From: Siphonodentalium dalli
Lineage: Eukaryota; Mollusca; Scaphopoda; Gadilida; Siphonodentaliidae
DNA: 64,000 nucleotides
Assembly (NCBI GenBank): GCA_032622095.1
Contig: CP136063.1
Coordinates: 10,583,814-10,647,813 of the forward strand
Direction of reading: 5' to 3'
The notes beneath the pieces were generated by a model. That model ran no database searches. It had not been told where the DNA came from and saw only the letters and a program-made list of their open reading frames with translations. The number at the start of each line of letters is the position of its first letter. Position 1 is the first letter of the stretch. A program made the translations under genes and the position numbers. Below, piece after piece: positions 48,600-61,000 of the stretch.

Positions 48600-49370
48600 A
48601 ACTTCTTCTGATAACGGTCGCACTTGTAAGGGCATTCAATAGTGTGGGTTGTCAGGCTGCCTGGGAACAATCTTATATACTCGTATGATTGATCACCTAT
48701 GTGTGTTCATATGCTTAGGCAGGGAAACAGACTCACTAAATGCCGTTCGGTACACGTCACACTTATATGGGCGATTAACTCTATAAATTATCTTCTGGTG
48801 TTATGACTGAAGGCTATTCGAACCACGTCACATGCATATGGTCGATTACCGGTGTGGATTATTTTGTCACGGAACCGGACTCACTAAGTGCGTTTTGGTA
48901 CACGTCACACGCGTATGGGCGATTGACTGTGTGATTTCTCTTGTGTTGGTATGACTGAAGGATATTCGAACCTCGTCAGATGCATATGGTCGATTGCCGC
49001 TGTGGATATTTTTGTCACGGAACCTGACTCACTAAGTGCCTTTTGGTACACGTCACACGCGTATTGACTGTGATTTCTCATATGTTGGTAAGACTGAATG
49101 ATATTCGAACCACGTCACATGCATATGGTCGATTACCGGTGTGGATTTTTTTGTCATGGAACCGGACTCACTAAGTGCCTTTTGGTACACGTACACGTAT
49201 GGGCGATTGACTGATTTCTCTTGTGTTGGTATGACTGAAAGCTATTCAAACCACGTCACACTCGTATGGTCGATTAACGGTGTGGATTCTTTTGTCACGG
49301 AACTGGACTCACTAAATATATTCAGTCACACATCACACTCGTATGGGCGATAGCCACTATGGATTATCGG
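48600..49370 (-). repeat. Zinc-finger-derived tandem array in the right TIR
   Basis: Units with CACGTCACATGCATATGGTCGATTACC and ACGTGTACCAAAAGGCACTT-type blocks recur about every 140-150 bp. On the minus strand they give the same broken finger words as the left TIR (CDV preceded by RPY). Unit number and order differ from the left array. Confidence 0.75.
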
Positions 49371-49419
49371 GTTGACTTTGTCATGAAAATTGTTCAGCGC
49401 CCGTCAAAATGTATTGAGT

Positions 49420-49643
49420 CAGTTTACTTCAAAAGCTGTAGTTTTGTTATTACAAAAGTGGAGACCTAGTTTGTTTACTACAAAAGCTGGCGTTTTTTAC
49501 TTCAAAAGCGGAGACCTCACTTTACTACAAAAGCTGGCGATTTTATTACAAAAGTGATGAGTTACTTCAAAAGCTGGCGTGTTTTACTTCAAAAGTGGAG
49601 ACCTACTTCAAAAGTGGTCAGTTACTTCAAAAGCTGGCGTAAC
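49420..49643 (-). repeat. Outer TIR array of CTTTTGAAGTAA-type words (right)
   Basis: Inverted match to 14451-14675 with only a few substitutions and small indels. Confidence 0.8.
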
Positions 49644-49651
49644 AGACGTAT
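49644..49651. other. Right 8 bp target-site duplication AGACGTAT
   Basis: Direct repeat of 14443-14450. Confidence 0.8.
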
Positions 49652-50686
49652 GATATCAAATGTGATATTTTAAGGGATTTGTTCTCTTCATTTGTTATAA
49701 TTCGCACTTATTTTTATTTCAGTTGTGACTAAAAACCCAGATGCCGGAGCCCGGTTAAGTGGTCAATTACGTTGGGCATTACTGAATACTGTATCAGCTT
49801 CAAACCACAGGAGCTTGGAATTTGGTCAAAACCCCTCTTTTATTGGCAGAACCACCACATAGGTCACGGAAGGAATGAAACAAGAAATCGTTGCCACCCA
49901 TTTTGAACTCAACTGTATTCCTACAAAAAATATATTTTCACTAAAAACTTTTGGTACCTCTTACACCTTAGATGCCAATCTACAACATTCCATAGGTCTA
50001 TTTTTCCAGTTCTTCGAAAACCTCACTTTATTTCGGTAAGGTATTGTAAATTCACCAACGAAGACAAATCTGCGTATTCTTCATCACCCGTTCTAGAATC
50101 GGAATGACAAACGACACAAACCCATTTTTCCGGAATAACAAAGTCGGAACGAAATAAAATCGAAACCTAAATTTAAAGCCCGCTAAATTCAAAAATATTT
50201 GAAAGTGCGTGCGGTTTTCGAACTTAGGCGCCAGAAAACTTAACTCAGTTTATGTTTGCGTCATACTATGCTCGTTTTTGAAGATCTAATCCTGATGTTT
50301 TGTGCATTTTCCTGAATATTTCTGTATTTTTCTGTGTCTGCTGTTATCATCTCATGAAAATGACGACTACCCAAGAAGATATTCTTCATTTGACTGAATG
50401 GTAATTTGTACAAATATTTCATATATAATTTATTTCTATTTCTATTTCTAAACGTGGTATTGTTTTTTCCTCTTGTTTTATGTTCGTTATGTACCGGTAG
50501 GCCTATATGTACTACTTGACTTTGTAATGCTACTGGTTGCAATTATTAGTCATAAGGGGACCAAAACTCTCTCTCTCTCTCTCTCTCCCCCTCTCTCTCT
50601 CTCTGAATAACTAGTTTATAAATTTGTGTTAGTGATAAACTCGCTAACATAAATTTTATGTAATAAGCAACTATAAGTATTGTTAA

Positions 50687-51206
50687 AGATGGATTATCTC
50701 TTTAAATAACAAATTTTAAATAGTTGCGTGGGTATAAAATAATAGATATGAACTGAAGACCTATGTCCGGAAAAGCTTCTATCAATTAATATTGATTTTA
50801 TTTCGAATATTAAATCGGGCCCATTTATGTTACTATTTTTAGAACCGACCATTCGGATGAGACCGTATTGCGATATAGAGCACTGGGCTGTTCCTACGGC
50901 TACGCAACGAATGTCAAATGACACAGATTGGTTGTTTGTATTGTTTTGTTCCACAGATATAAGCGATAATGACTATAATTAACGTTTATTTGTGACAAAA
51001 TTGCACAATATAATTTCTGGTCTATGTTAACAGTAACCACTATTGTTCGTTAGCTGAACAAACACCCCTTTTTAGACCAGAAAATATTCGAAATAAAATT
51101 AATATTAATCGATAGAAGCATTTCCGGACAGGAGTTTTCGATTCAAATCTAATATTTTATACCCCGGTAACTATATAATACATGTTTACAAAGAGATAAT
51201 CCACCT
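50687..51206 (-). mobile_element. 520 bp TTAA-flanked element, copy 2
   Basis: Inverted copy of 13199-13718 with identical length, flanked by TTAA (50683-50686 and 51207-51210). The flanks do not match those of copy 1, so it is an independent insertion. Confidence 0.88.
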
Positions 51207-51210
51207 TTAA

Positions 51211-52702
51211 CTGCACCGGTACCAGGATCTATAAATAGTATGTCACTCGTGACTCGCGTGTCGTAACGAATCAGCACCAAAACTCTTAAAGAATGGCTTT
51301 ATGCATATGATTATATAGCCTGTGCTCATGAATTGGAAATTCAATTTTTAAATTCAAGACAGCTAGCCACCATCGGCATTGTTTTTCTCAAAATCAAAAA
51401 TACCAAAAAAATATTAAAAACATTACTTAATGTAACTTTCGCTGATGGGGTCATTGTCACAAGGCTCCGCGATCCGATCACATTCGTAGCCAGGTTTTTT
51501 AATCGATCACAAATGTAGCCAGCTTTTCTATGGCGATCACATTTGTAGCCAGATTTTCATATTCAGGCGAGCCCCAATGAATAGTGCTGGGCGATATGAC
51601 GATATATCGGGTATAGCCGGTTTTAATTTTGATATCGTCAATAATATCGTCTGAAATAAAAATATCGGAATACCGTCCCAAGTTATAATATTCTCCATGT
51701 AGGTTGAAACCCATCATATGGTCCCAACAAACAGGGAAGTTAGAGCAAGTATAAATGTATAATAGTCCCAAACTTCCCGGAAATACGCAGTCGAAAAAGT
51801 TAAAAAACATCGGAGCACGTGCTTGTCAAGTTGGATATGCTTCGTCGGAAACATCAAAGCGCTAGCATTAGTTGGCGACGTTGTGAGATGATTGGTATGT
51901 CGCGCGCATGCGACTGGTACAATGACCTCCTTTCAAGTTGGTGCAGCTTGCTCTATCAACCGTAACCGGTTGCTTGGAGGCGAATTACGATGTCAGATTT
52001 TTATTGACCAAACTAGCTGATCGTGTCAATGTGTGCAAATTGCGAGTAAAATTATTTTGTGGACATGTGCCGTACGGATCATGGCATCACTATCACTTCA
52101 ACGAACGTCAAATTCACAAACTAATTGAACATGTCTATATTTATTTTCCTCGGCTAAAAAAATGCTAACGCAAATTCATTTCGCGTCGGCTTTTGCCTCG
52201 GCACTGCCCATTGTCGATGCTAATTCCCAGGGCTGCCGTATACTATGTGCATTGAAGTCTCACGGTGCTACCAACTACCAATTACCACTAATAAATAGTC
52301 TCACAAATGACCAATTCCTCATGAATAAATAAAATGGAAATTTGGAACCGAATGTGGTCCTTAATGTGTGGTGTTGAGCGCTATGGTCGAAGGGATATAA
52401 CTCTAAAAAATTATGCGAAAATGCACGTGGGCCTTGTTATATGATTATATCCCTTTATTTCAAAGTTATTGTTTTCTCTGTCGGCAAACTGTCAGCGGCC
52501 ATGTTTTTATGCAAATGAGCCCAAAATGATTCGTTCCCATCTAGACGCCAATGTTATGATCCATCAAAAAGTTCACGATGATCAGTCATAAACATGTAAT
52601 CAGCAGCTATGATCGAAATTATAAACGATACTTGCCATGCTATCCGTCTCCGGATCATAGTTTTAAAGTTTCCGCATATTTCGCTACCAGTTCCGCTACT
52701 CA
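51211..52702. other. No recognisable gene; possible transposon end at about 51580
   Basis: AGTGCTGGGCGATATGACG at 51580 resembles ends of some animal hAT-like short elements; no partner end was found. 52490-52570 is an inverted GATGGGAACGA-type repeat unit. A 76-codon ORF at 51938-52168 has no motif. Confidence 0.35.
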
Positions 52703-52986
52703 GATTCTAGAACGGGTGATGAAGAATACGCAGATTTGTCTTCGTTGGTGAATTTACAATACCTTACCGAAATAAAGTGAGGTTTTCGAAGAACTGGAAA
52801 AATATACCTATGGAATGTTGTAGATTGGCATCAAATTGACCAAATTCCAAGCTCCTGTGTTCAAACTAAAACCACCATAGAATACATTACAGAGACCATC
52901 CCCATGAATAATCAGCAAAGAGATAAACTATAACAGAGAATTTTGGATTAGGCCAAAATCCGATACTCGGCTGCTGGAATATAAAA

Positions 52987-53907
52987 TTAATACGGGCGAT
53001 CCTCACGGGTGTGGATCCTCATATGTTTAGTCAGGTGACTCAACCGAGTAAATGATTTATCGCACACATCACATTGATACAGGCGATCCCCTGTGTGGAT
53101 CCTCTTATGCATCTTCAGATTACTCGACTGAGTAAATGAGTTCTCACACACATCACATTGATACGGGCGGTCCCCGGTGTGGATCCTCTTGTGTGTAGTC
53201 AGGTGAGTCAACCGAGTAAATGATTTATCGCACACATCACATTGATACGGGCGATCCCCTGTGTGGATCATCTTATGTGTAGTCAGGTGACCCAACCGAA
53301 TAAATGATTTATTGCACACATCACATTGATACGGGCGATGTCCCGTGTGGATAATCTTATGCATCTTCAGATTACTCGACTGAGTAAATGAGTTCTCACA
53401 CACATCACATTGATACGGGCGGTCCCCGGTGTGAATCATCTTGTGTTTCGTCAGGTGACTCAACTGAGTAAATGATTTCTCGCACACATCACATTGATAC
53501 GGGCGATCTCCCGCGTGGATTCTCTTATGCATTTTCAGATTACTCGACTGAGTAAATGATTTCTCGCACACATCACATTGATACGGGCGATCCCCGGTGT
53601 GAATCATCTTATGTTTCGTCAGGTGACTCAACTGAGTAAATGATTTCTCGCAAACATCACATTGGTACGGGCGATCTTCCGCGTGGATTTTCTTATGAAC
53701 CATCTTACATGTACGTTTCGTTAGGTTACTCGACTGAGTAAATGATTTCTCGCTCACCCCACACTGATATGAACCCTCATCCTTGTGCTTTGTCTTACTG
53801 TACAAACTGCTTAACACCTCTGATTCCGCGGCCATCTGTGATGTAGTTATCGGTGTGTGTTTATCATCTTCAGTCTCCATTGTTGATGGCTCCATCTCGC
53901 CATACAT
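52987..53907 (-). CDS. C2H2 zinc-finger protein, eight canonical fingers plus one degenerate (306 aa)
   Basis: Probable DNA-binding nuclear protein. After an acidic, Ser/Thr-rich start (residues 1-48) comes a degenerate finger: its second Cys is Ser (CGVS) and RTCKMV is inserted before the first His. Eight canonical 28-residue fingers follow, first Cys at 83, 111, 139, 167, 195, 223, 251 and 279, joined by TGDRPYQ linkers (the TGEKPY class). Helix positions -1/2/3/6 read QSHK, QSNM, QSHK, QSNM, RGHT, RTHT, QSNM, RSHK, so fingers fall into two alternating types, as expected after duplication. No KRAB, BTB or SCAN domain. The start is the first in-frame ATG (53907); an acceptor-like ACATATACAG lies just upstream, so this may be a final coding exon. 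It ends TAA right after the ninth finger. Partner loci and target are unknown. Confidence 0.85.
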   Translation of the reverse strand: MYGEMEPSTMETEDDKHTPITTSQMAAESEVLSSLYSKTKHKDEGSYQCGVSEKSFTQSSNLTKRTCKMVHKKIHAEDRPYQCDVCEKSFTQLSHLTKHKMIHTGDRPYQCDVCEKSFTQSSNLKMHKRIHAGDRPYQCDVCEKSFTQLSHLTKHKMIHTGDRPYQCDVCENSFTQSSNLKMHKIIHTGHRPYQCDVCNKSFIRLGHLTTHKMIHTGDRPYQCDVCDKSFTRLTHLTTHKRIHTGDRPYQCDVCENSFTQSSNLKMHKRIHTGDRLYQCDVCDKSFTRLSHLTKHMRIHTREDRPY

Positions 53908-54230
53908 TATTTAACTGTATATGTAATGTTTTTGTACAGGATCAAATGAGCACTAGGCTTACATTTAAATAAGTGGTCTTAAGCAGCGGGTGCGGAATAG
54001 AACAATGTCGCAATACATAGTTTATAAAAAAAAGTTATTGCACTTGAAATATTTACAGCCCAGTAAACGATTATAGTACACAGTTTTCTTGACAATAAGA
54101 GGTTTATGATGAGAGAATTGACATATTCGACAATATTCACGTGACAATTTGTCCGCCAAGCTTTCCCATGGTGACGTGAGATAAATCTATCGAAAAATGT
54201 ACAGAATAAATGTCAGTGATCAGGTTAAAA
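53908..54230. other. Upstream region of the zinc-finger gene
   Basis: AT-rich. No clear core promoter or further coding exon seen. Confidence 0.4.
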
Positions 54231-54244
54231 TACCCCGATACATT

Positions 54245-54560
54245 CATGCATGTTACTGAACATTCGGGGTGTTTATAATTAAAGTTTTAGCATGGATTCA
54301 TGGATGATATTGAGCCTTCATTGATGATACTGAGCCTTCATGGGTGATACTGAGCATTCATGCATGTTACCGAACATTTGTGGTGTTTATAATTAAAGTT
54401 TTAGCATGGATTCATGGATGATACTGAACATTCGGGGTGTTTATAATTAAAGTTTTAGCATGGATTCGTGGATGATACTGAGCCTTCTTGCACGTTACTG
54501 AACATCCGGGTGTTTATAATTAAAGTTTTAGCATGGATGCATGGATGATACTGAGCCTTC
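54245..54560. repeat. Minisatellite (GGTGTTTATAATTAAAGTTTTAGCATGGATTC-type)
   Basis: Four copies of GTGTTTATAATTAAAGTTTT at about 54270, 54383, 54438 and 54511, separated by variable numbers of GATGATACTGAGCCTTCATG words. Confidence 0.75.
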
Positions 54561-55036
54561 GTGGTATTCATAACGCATGGTGGCAGAAACGTTCAGCACT
54601 CTATTTAGTTGTCATGCGAGCAGCAAGTGGCGAACTTGAAACTGCAATCACATTTAATTTGGCGTGGATTCTGTAAACCTTCTGGTCGAAAAATTGGAGA
54701 GGTCATATTCACACGCACTATTTCTCTGTTAGGAAGCATGACATTGGTGTTGAGTTTGACACAATACAGAAACTTTAAAACAATCAATGTTAAAGTGTTA
54801 TAGTTTATTACTGACCCTTCGGGGGTTTGTAATTCAAGTTTAAGAATGGATTCATGGAGCACCAGATTTGCGATGAAAATGTGACCGGTATAAATTCGTA
54901 CATTTTGACTTTGTATTGATTGGCGGTTATCCTATGTGAACTTGAAATAAAAATCATAAAAAATTGGCGTGGATTCTGTAAACTTGAGAGGTCAAACTCA
55001 CACGCACTAATTCTCTGTTAGGAGGCACGCCATGGG
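54561..55036. repeat. Diverged duplication before the satellite
   Basis: GGCGTGGATTCTGTAAAC..GAGAGGTCA...CACACGCACTA.TTCTCTGTTAGGA occurs at 54660-54735 and 54965-55023. The second copy runs directly into the first satellite monomer. Confidence 0.6.
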
Positions 55037-58000
55037 ATACGAGCGATGTTCGGTTAAGTGACTTATAATGATACTTGATTCCCCTCACATATCACACGGA
55101 TACGAGCGATGTAATGCTAACTGACTTATAATGATACTTGATTTCCCGCACATATCACATGGATACGAGCGATGTAAGGTTAAGTGACTTATAATGATAC
55201 TTGATTTCCCGCACATATCACATGGATACGAGCGATGTAAGGTTAAGTGACTTATAATGATACTTGATTTCCCGCACATATCACAAGGATACGAGCGATG
55301 TAAGGTTAAGTGACTTATAATGATACTTGATTTCCCTCACATATCACACGGATACGAGCGATGTAAGGTTAAGTGACTTATAATGATACTTGATTTCCTG
55401 CACATATCACACGGATACGAGCGATGTAATGTTAAGTGACTTACAATGATACTTGATTTCCCCGCACATATCACATGGATACGAGCGATGTAAGGTTAAG
55501 TGACTTATAATGATACTTGATTTCCCGCACATATCACAAGGATACGAGCGATGTTCGGTTAAGTGACTTATAATGATACATTCCCCTCACATATCACACG
55601 ATACGAGCTATGTTCGGTTAAGTGACTTATAATGATACTTGATTTCCCGCACATATCACACGATACGAGCGATGTAATGTTAAGTTACTTATAATGATAC
55701 TTGATTTCCCGCACATATCACAATGATACGAGCGATGTAAGGTTAAGTGACTTATAATGATACTTGATTTCCCTCACATATCACACGGATACGAGCGATG
55801 TAAGGTTAAGTGACTTATAATGATACTTGATTTCCCTCACATATCACACGGAAACGAGCGATGTAATGTTAAGTGACTTACAATGATACTTGATTTCCCC
55901 GCACATATCACATGGATACGAGCGATGTTCGGTTAAGTGACTTACATTGATACTTGATTTCCCTCACATATCACACGGATACGAGCGATGTAAGGTTAAG
56001 TGACTTATAATGATACTTGATTTCCCGCACATATCACACGATACGAGTGATGTAATGTTAAGTTACTTATAATGATACTTGATTTCCTGCACATATCACA
56101 CGATACGAGCGATGTAATGTTAAGTTACTTATAATGATACTTGATTTCCCTCATATATCACACGATACGAGCGATGTAATGTTAAGTTACTTATAATGAT
56201 ACTTGATTTCCTGCACATATCACAAGGATACGAGCGATGTAAGGTTAAGTGACTTATAATGATACTTGATTTCCCTCATATATCACACGATACGAGCGAT
56301 GTAATGTTAAGTTACTTATAATGATACTTGATTTCCTGCACATATCACACGATACGAGCGATGTAAGGTTAAGTGACTTATAATGATACTTGATTTCCCT
56401 CACATATCACACAATACGAGCGATGTAATGTTAAGTTACTTATAATGATACTTGATTTCCTGCACATATCACAAGGATACGAGCGATGTAAGGTTAAGTG
56501 ACTTATAATGATACTTGATTTCCCGCACATATCACATGGATACGAGCGATGTTCGGTTAAGTGACTTATAATGATACTTGATTTCCCGCACATATCACAT
56601 GATACGAGCGATGTTCGGTTAAGTGACTTATAATGATACTTGATTCCCCTCACATATCACACGATACGAGCGATGTAAGGTTAAGTGACTTATAATGATA
56701 CTTGATTTCCCGCACATATCACACGATACGAGCGATGTAATGTTAAGTTACTTATAATGATACTTGATTTCCCGCACATATCACAAGGATACGAGCGATG
56801 TAATGTTAAGTGACTTATAATGATACTTGATTTCCTGCACATATCACACGATACGAGCGATGTAATGTTAAGTGACTTATAACGATACTTGATTCCCCTC
56901 ACATATCACAAGGATACGAGCGATGTAATGTTAAGTGACTTATAATGATACTTGATTCCCCTCACATATCACACGATACGAGCGATGTAAGGTTAAGTGA
57001 CTTACATTGATACTTGATTTCCCGCACATATCACAAGGATACGAGCGATGTAATGTTAAGTGACTTATAATGATACTTGATTTCCCTCACATATCACACG
57101 ATACGAGCGATGTAATGTTAAGTTACTTATAATGATACTTGATTTCCCGCACATATCACACGATACGAGCGATGTAATGTTAAGTTACTTATAATGATAC
57201 TTGATTTCCCGCACATATCACAAGGATACGAGCGATGTAATGTTAAGTGACTTATAATGATACTTGATTTCCTGCACATATCACACGATACGAGCGATGT
57301 AATGTTAAGTGACTTATAATGATACTTGATTCCCCTCACATATCACAAGGATACGAGCGATGTAATGTTAAGTGACTTATAATGATACTTGATTCCCCTC
57401 ACATATCACACGATACGAGCGATGTAAGGTTAAGTGACTTACATTGATACTTGATTTCCCGCACATATCACACGATACGAGCGATGTAATGTTAAGTTAC
57501 TTATAATGATACTTGATTTCCCGCACATATCACAAGGATACGAGCGATGTAATGTTAAGTGACTTATAATGATACTTGATTTCCTGCACATATCACACGA
57601 TACGAGCGATGTAATGTTAAGTGACTTATAATGATACTTGATTCCCCTCACATATCACAAGGATACGAGCGATGTAATGTTAAGTGACTTATAATGATAC
57701 TTGATTCCCCTCACATATCACACGATACGAGCGATGTAATGTTAAGTGACTTATAATGATACTTGAATTCCCTCACATATCACACGGATACGAGCGATGT
57801 AAGGTTAAGTAACTTATAATGATACTTGATTCCCCTCACATATCACACGGATACGAGCGATGTAAGGTTAAGTGACTTATAATGATACTTGATTTCCCGC
57901 ACATATCACAAGGATACGAGCGATGTAAGGTTAAGTGACTTATAATGATACTTGATTTCCCTCACATATCACACGATACGAGCGATGTAATGTTAAGTTA

Positions 58001-61000
58001 CTTATAATGATACTTGATTTCCTGCACATATCACACGATACGAGCGATGTAAGGTTGAGTAACTTATAATGATACTTGATTTCCTGCACATATCACACGG
58101 ATACGAGCGATGTAATGTTAAGTGACTTACAATGATACTTGATTTCCCCGCACATATCACATGGATACGAGCGATGTAAGGTTAAGTGACTTATAATGAT
58201 ACTTGATTTCCCGCACATATCACAAGGATACGAGCGATGTTCGGTTAAGTGACTTATAATGATACATTCCCCTCACATATCACACGATACGAGCGATGTT
58301 CGGTTAAGTGACTTATAATGATACTTGATTTCCCGCACATATCACACGATACGAGCGATGTAATGTTAAGTTACTTATAATGATACTTGATTTCCCGCAC
58401 ATATCACAAGGATACGAGCGATGTAAGGTTAAGTGACTTATAATGATACTTGATTTCCCTCACATATCACACGGATACGAGCGATGTAAGGTTAAGTGAC
58501 TTATAATGATACTTGATTTCCCTCACATATCACACGGATACGAGCGATGTAATGTTAAGTGACTTACAATGATACTTGATTTCCCCGCACATATCACATG
58601 GATACGAGCGATGTTCGGTTAAGTGACTTACATTGATACTTGATTTCCCTCACATATCACACGGATACGAGCGATGTAAGGTTAAGTGACTTATAATGAT
58701 ACTTGATTTCCCGCACATATCACACGATACGAGCGATGTAATGTTAAGTTACTTATAATGATACTTGATTTCCTGCACATATCACACGATACGAGCGATG
58801 TAATGTTAAGTTACTTATAATGATACTTGATTTCCCTCACATATCACACGATACGAGCGATGTAATGTTAAGTTACTTATAATGATACTTGATTTCCTGC
58901 ACATATCACAAGGATACGAGCGATGTAAGGTTAAGTGACTTATAATGATACTTGATTTCCCTCACATATCACACGATACGAGCGATGTAATGTTAAGTTA
59001 CTTATAATGATACTTGATTTCCTGCACATATCACACGATACGAGCGATGTAAGGTTAAGTGACTTATAATGATACTTGATTTCCCTCACATATCACACAA
59101 TACGAGCGATGTAATGTTAAGTTACTTATAATGATACTTGATTTCCTGCACATATCACAAGGATACGAGCGATGTAAGGTTAAGTGACTTATAATGAAAC
59201 TTGATTTCCCGCACATATCACATGGATACGAGCGATGTTCGGTTAAGTGACTTATAATGATACTTGATTTCCCGCACATATCACATGATACGAGCGATGT
59301 TCGGTTAAGTGACTTATAATGATACTTGATTCCCCTCACATATCACACGATACGAGCGATGTAAGGTTAAGTGACTTATAATGATACTTGATTTCCCGCA
59401 CATATCACACGATACGAGCGATGTAATGTTAAGTTACTTATAATGATACTTGATTTCCCGCACATATCACAAGGATACGAGCGATGTAATGTTAAGTGAC
59501 TTATAATGATACTTGATTTCCTGCACATATCACACGATACGAGCGATGTAATGTTAAGTGACTTATAATGATACTTGATTCCCCTCACATATCACAAGGA
59601 TACGAGCGATGTAATGTTAAGTGACTTATAATGATACTTGATTCCCCTCACATATCACACGATACGAGCGATGTAAGGTTAAGTGACTTACATTGATACT
59701 TGATTTCCCGCACATATCACAAGGATACGAGCGATGTAATGTTAAGTGACTTATAATGATACTTGATTTCCCTCACATATCACACGATACGAGCGATGTA
59801 ATGTTAAGTTACTTATAATGATACTTGATTTCCCGCACATATCACACGATACGAGCGATGTAATGTTAAGTTACTTATAATGATACTTGATTTCCCGCAC
59901 ATATCACAAGGATACGAGCGATGTAATGTTAAGTGACTTATAATGATACTTGATTTCCTGCACATATCACACGATACGAGCGATGTAATGTTAAGTGACT
60001 TATAATGATACTTGATTCCCCTCACATATCACAAGGATACGAGCGATGTAATGTTAAGTGACTTATAATGATACTTGATTCCCCTCACATATCACACGAT
60101 ACGAGCGATGTAAGGTTAAGTGACTTACATTGATACTTGATTTCCCGCACATATCACACGATACGAGCGATGTAATGTTAAGTTACTTATAATGATACTT
60201 GATTTCCCGCACATATCACAAGGATACGAGCGATGTAATGTTAAGTGACTTATAATGATACTTGATTTCCTGCACATATCACACGATACGAGCGATGTAA
60301 TGTTAAGTGACTTATAATGATACTTGATTCCCCTCACATATCACAAGGATACGAGCGATGTAATGTTAAGTGACTTATAATGATACTTGATTCCCCTCAC
60401 ATATCACACGATACGAGCGATGTAATGTTAAGTGACTTATAATGATACTTGAATTCCCTCACATATCACACGGATACGAGCGATGTAAGGTTAAGTAACT
60501 TATAATGATACTTGATTCCCCTCACATATCACACGGATACGAGCGATGTAAGGTTAAGTGACTTATAATGATACTTGATTTCCCGCACATATCACAAGGA
60601 TACGAGCGATGAAAGGTTAAGTGACTTATAATGATACTTGATTTCCCTCACATATCACACGATACGAGCGATGTAATGTTAAGTTACTTATAATGATACT
60701 TGATTTCCTGCACATATCACACGATACGAGCGATGTAATGTTAAGTTACTTATAATGATACTTGATTTCCTGCACATATCACACGATACGAGCGATGTAA
60801 GGTTGAGTAATTTATAATGATACTTGATTCCCCTCACATATCACACGGATACGAGCGATGTAAGGTTAAGTAACTTATAATGATACTTGATTCCCCTCAC
60901 ATATCACACGGACACGAGCGATGTAAGGTTAAGTGACTTATAATGCTACTTGATTTCCCGCACATTTCACAAGGATACGAGCGATGTAAGGTTAAGTGAC

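Larger units (their letters stand above)
14451..49643. mobile_element. Giant 35.2 kb TIR-bounded element, no transposase seen
   Basis: Both ends carry the same terminal sequence in inverted orientation (GTTACGCCAGCTTTTGAAG, 22 bp perfect), and the outer 240 bp of the two TIRs match with few differences. The TIRs run about 14451-15690 and 48130-49643. A perfect 8 bp direct repeat, AGACGTAT, lies just outside; the flanks beyond it do not match. These are the marks of a cut-and-paste transposon. An 8-9 bp duplication with long TIRs is seen in Mutator-like and KDZ-type elements, and 8 bp also in hAT and P. I cannot assign a superfamily because no transposase is recognisable inside. The interior is a mosaic of other transposons. 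Alternative: two independent TIR-type repeats in inverted order, with a chance 8 bp match. Confidence 0.75.
48130..49643 (-). repeat. Right TIR of the 35 kb element
   Basis: Inverted counterpart of 14451-15690, longer because its finger array has more units. Ends ...GCTGGCGTAAC at 49643. Inner blocks CTGAACCTTTTGGCA (48152-48166) and CAACTATTTTCCGTTGGAAC match the left TIR. Confidence 0.8.
49800..52866. repeat. Fold-back pair around the second TTAA element
   Basis: 49800-50105 and 52703-52866 are inverted copies (ACAGGAGCTTGGAATTTGG; GGTGATGAAGAATACGCAG). The right arm lacks about 125 bp present at roughly 49845-49970. The loop carries a CT microsatellite (50569-50604) and the 520 bp element. 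Confidence 0.7.

Noticed and set aside
51580-51830. Complete hAT-like element beginning AGTGCTGGGCGATATGACG
   Set aside because: No inverted partner or 8 bp duplication was found; kept only as a possible fragment.
12181-54000. Whole 12-54 kb as one inverted duplication with ZF genes at both ends
   Set aside because: The ZF gene and pseudogene are in the same orientation and the two TTAA elements have different flanks; matching inverted sequence stops at 14451 and 49643.
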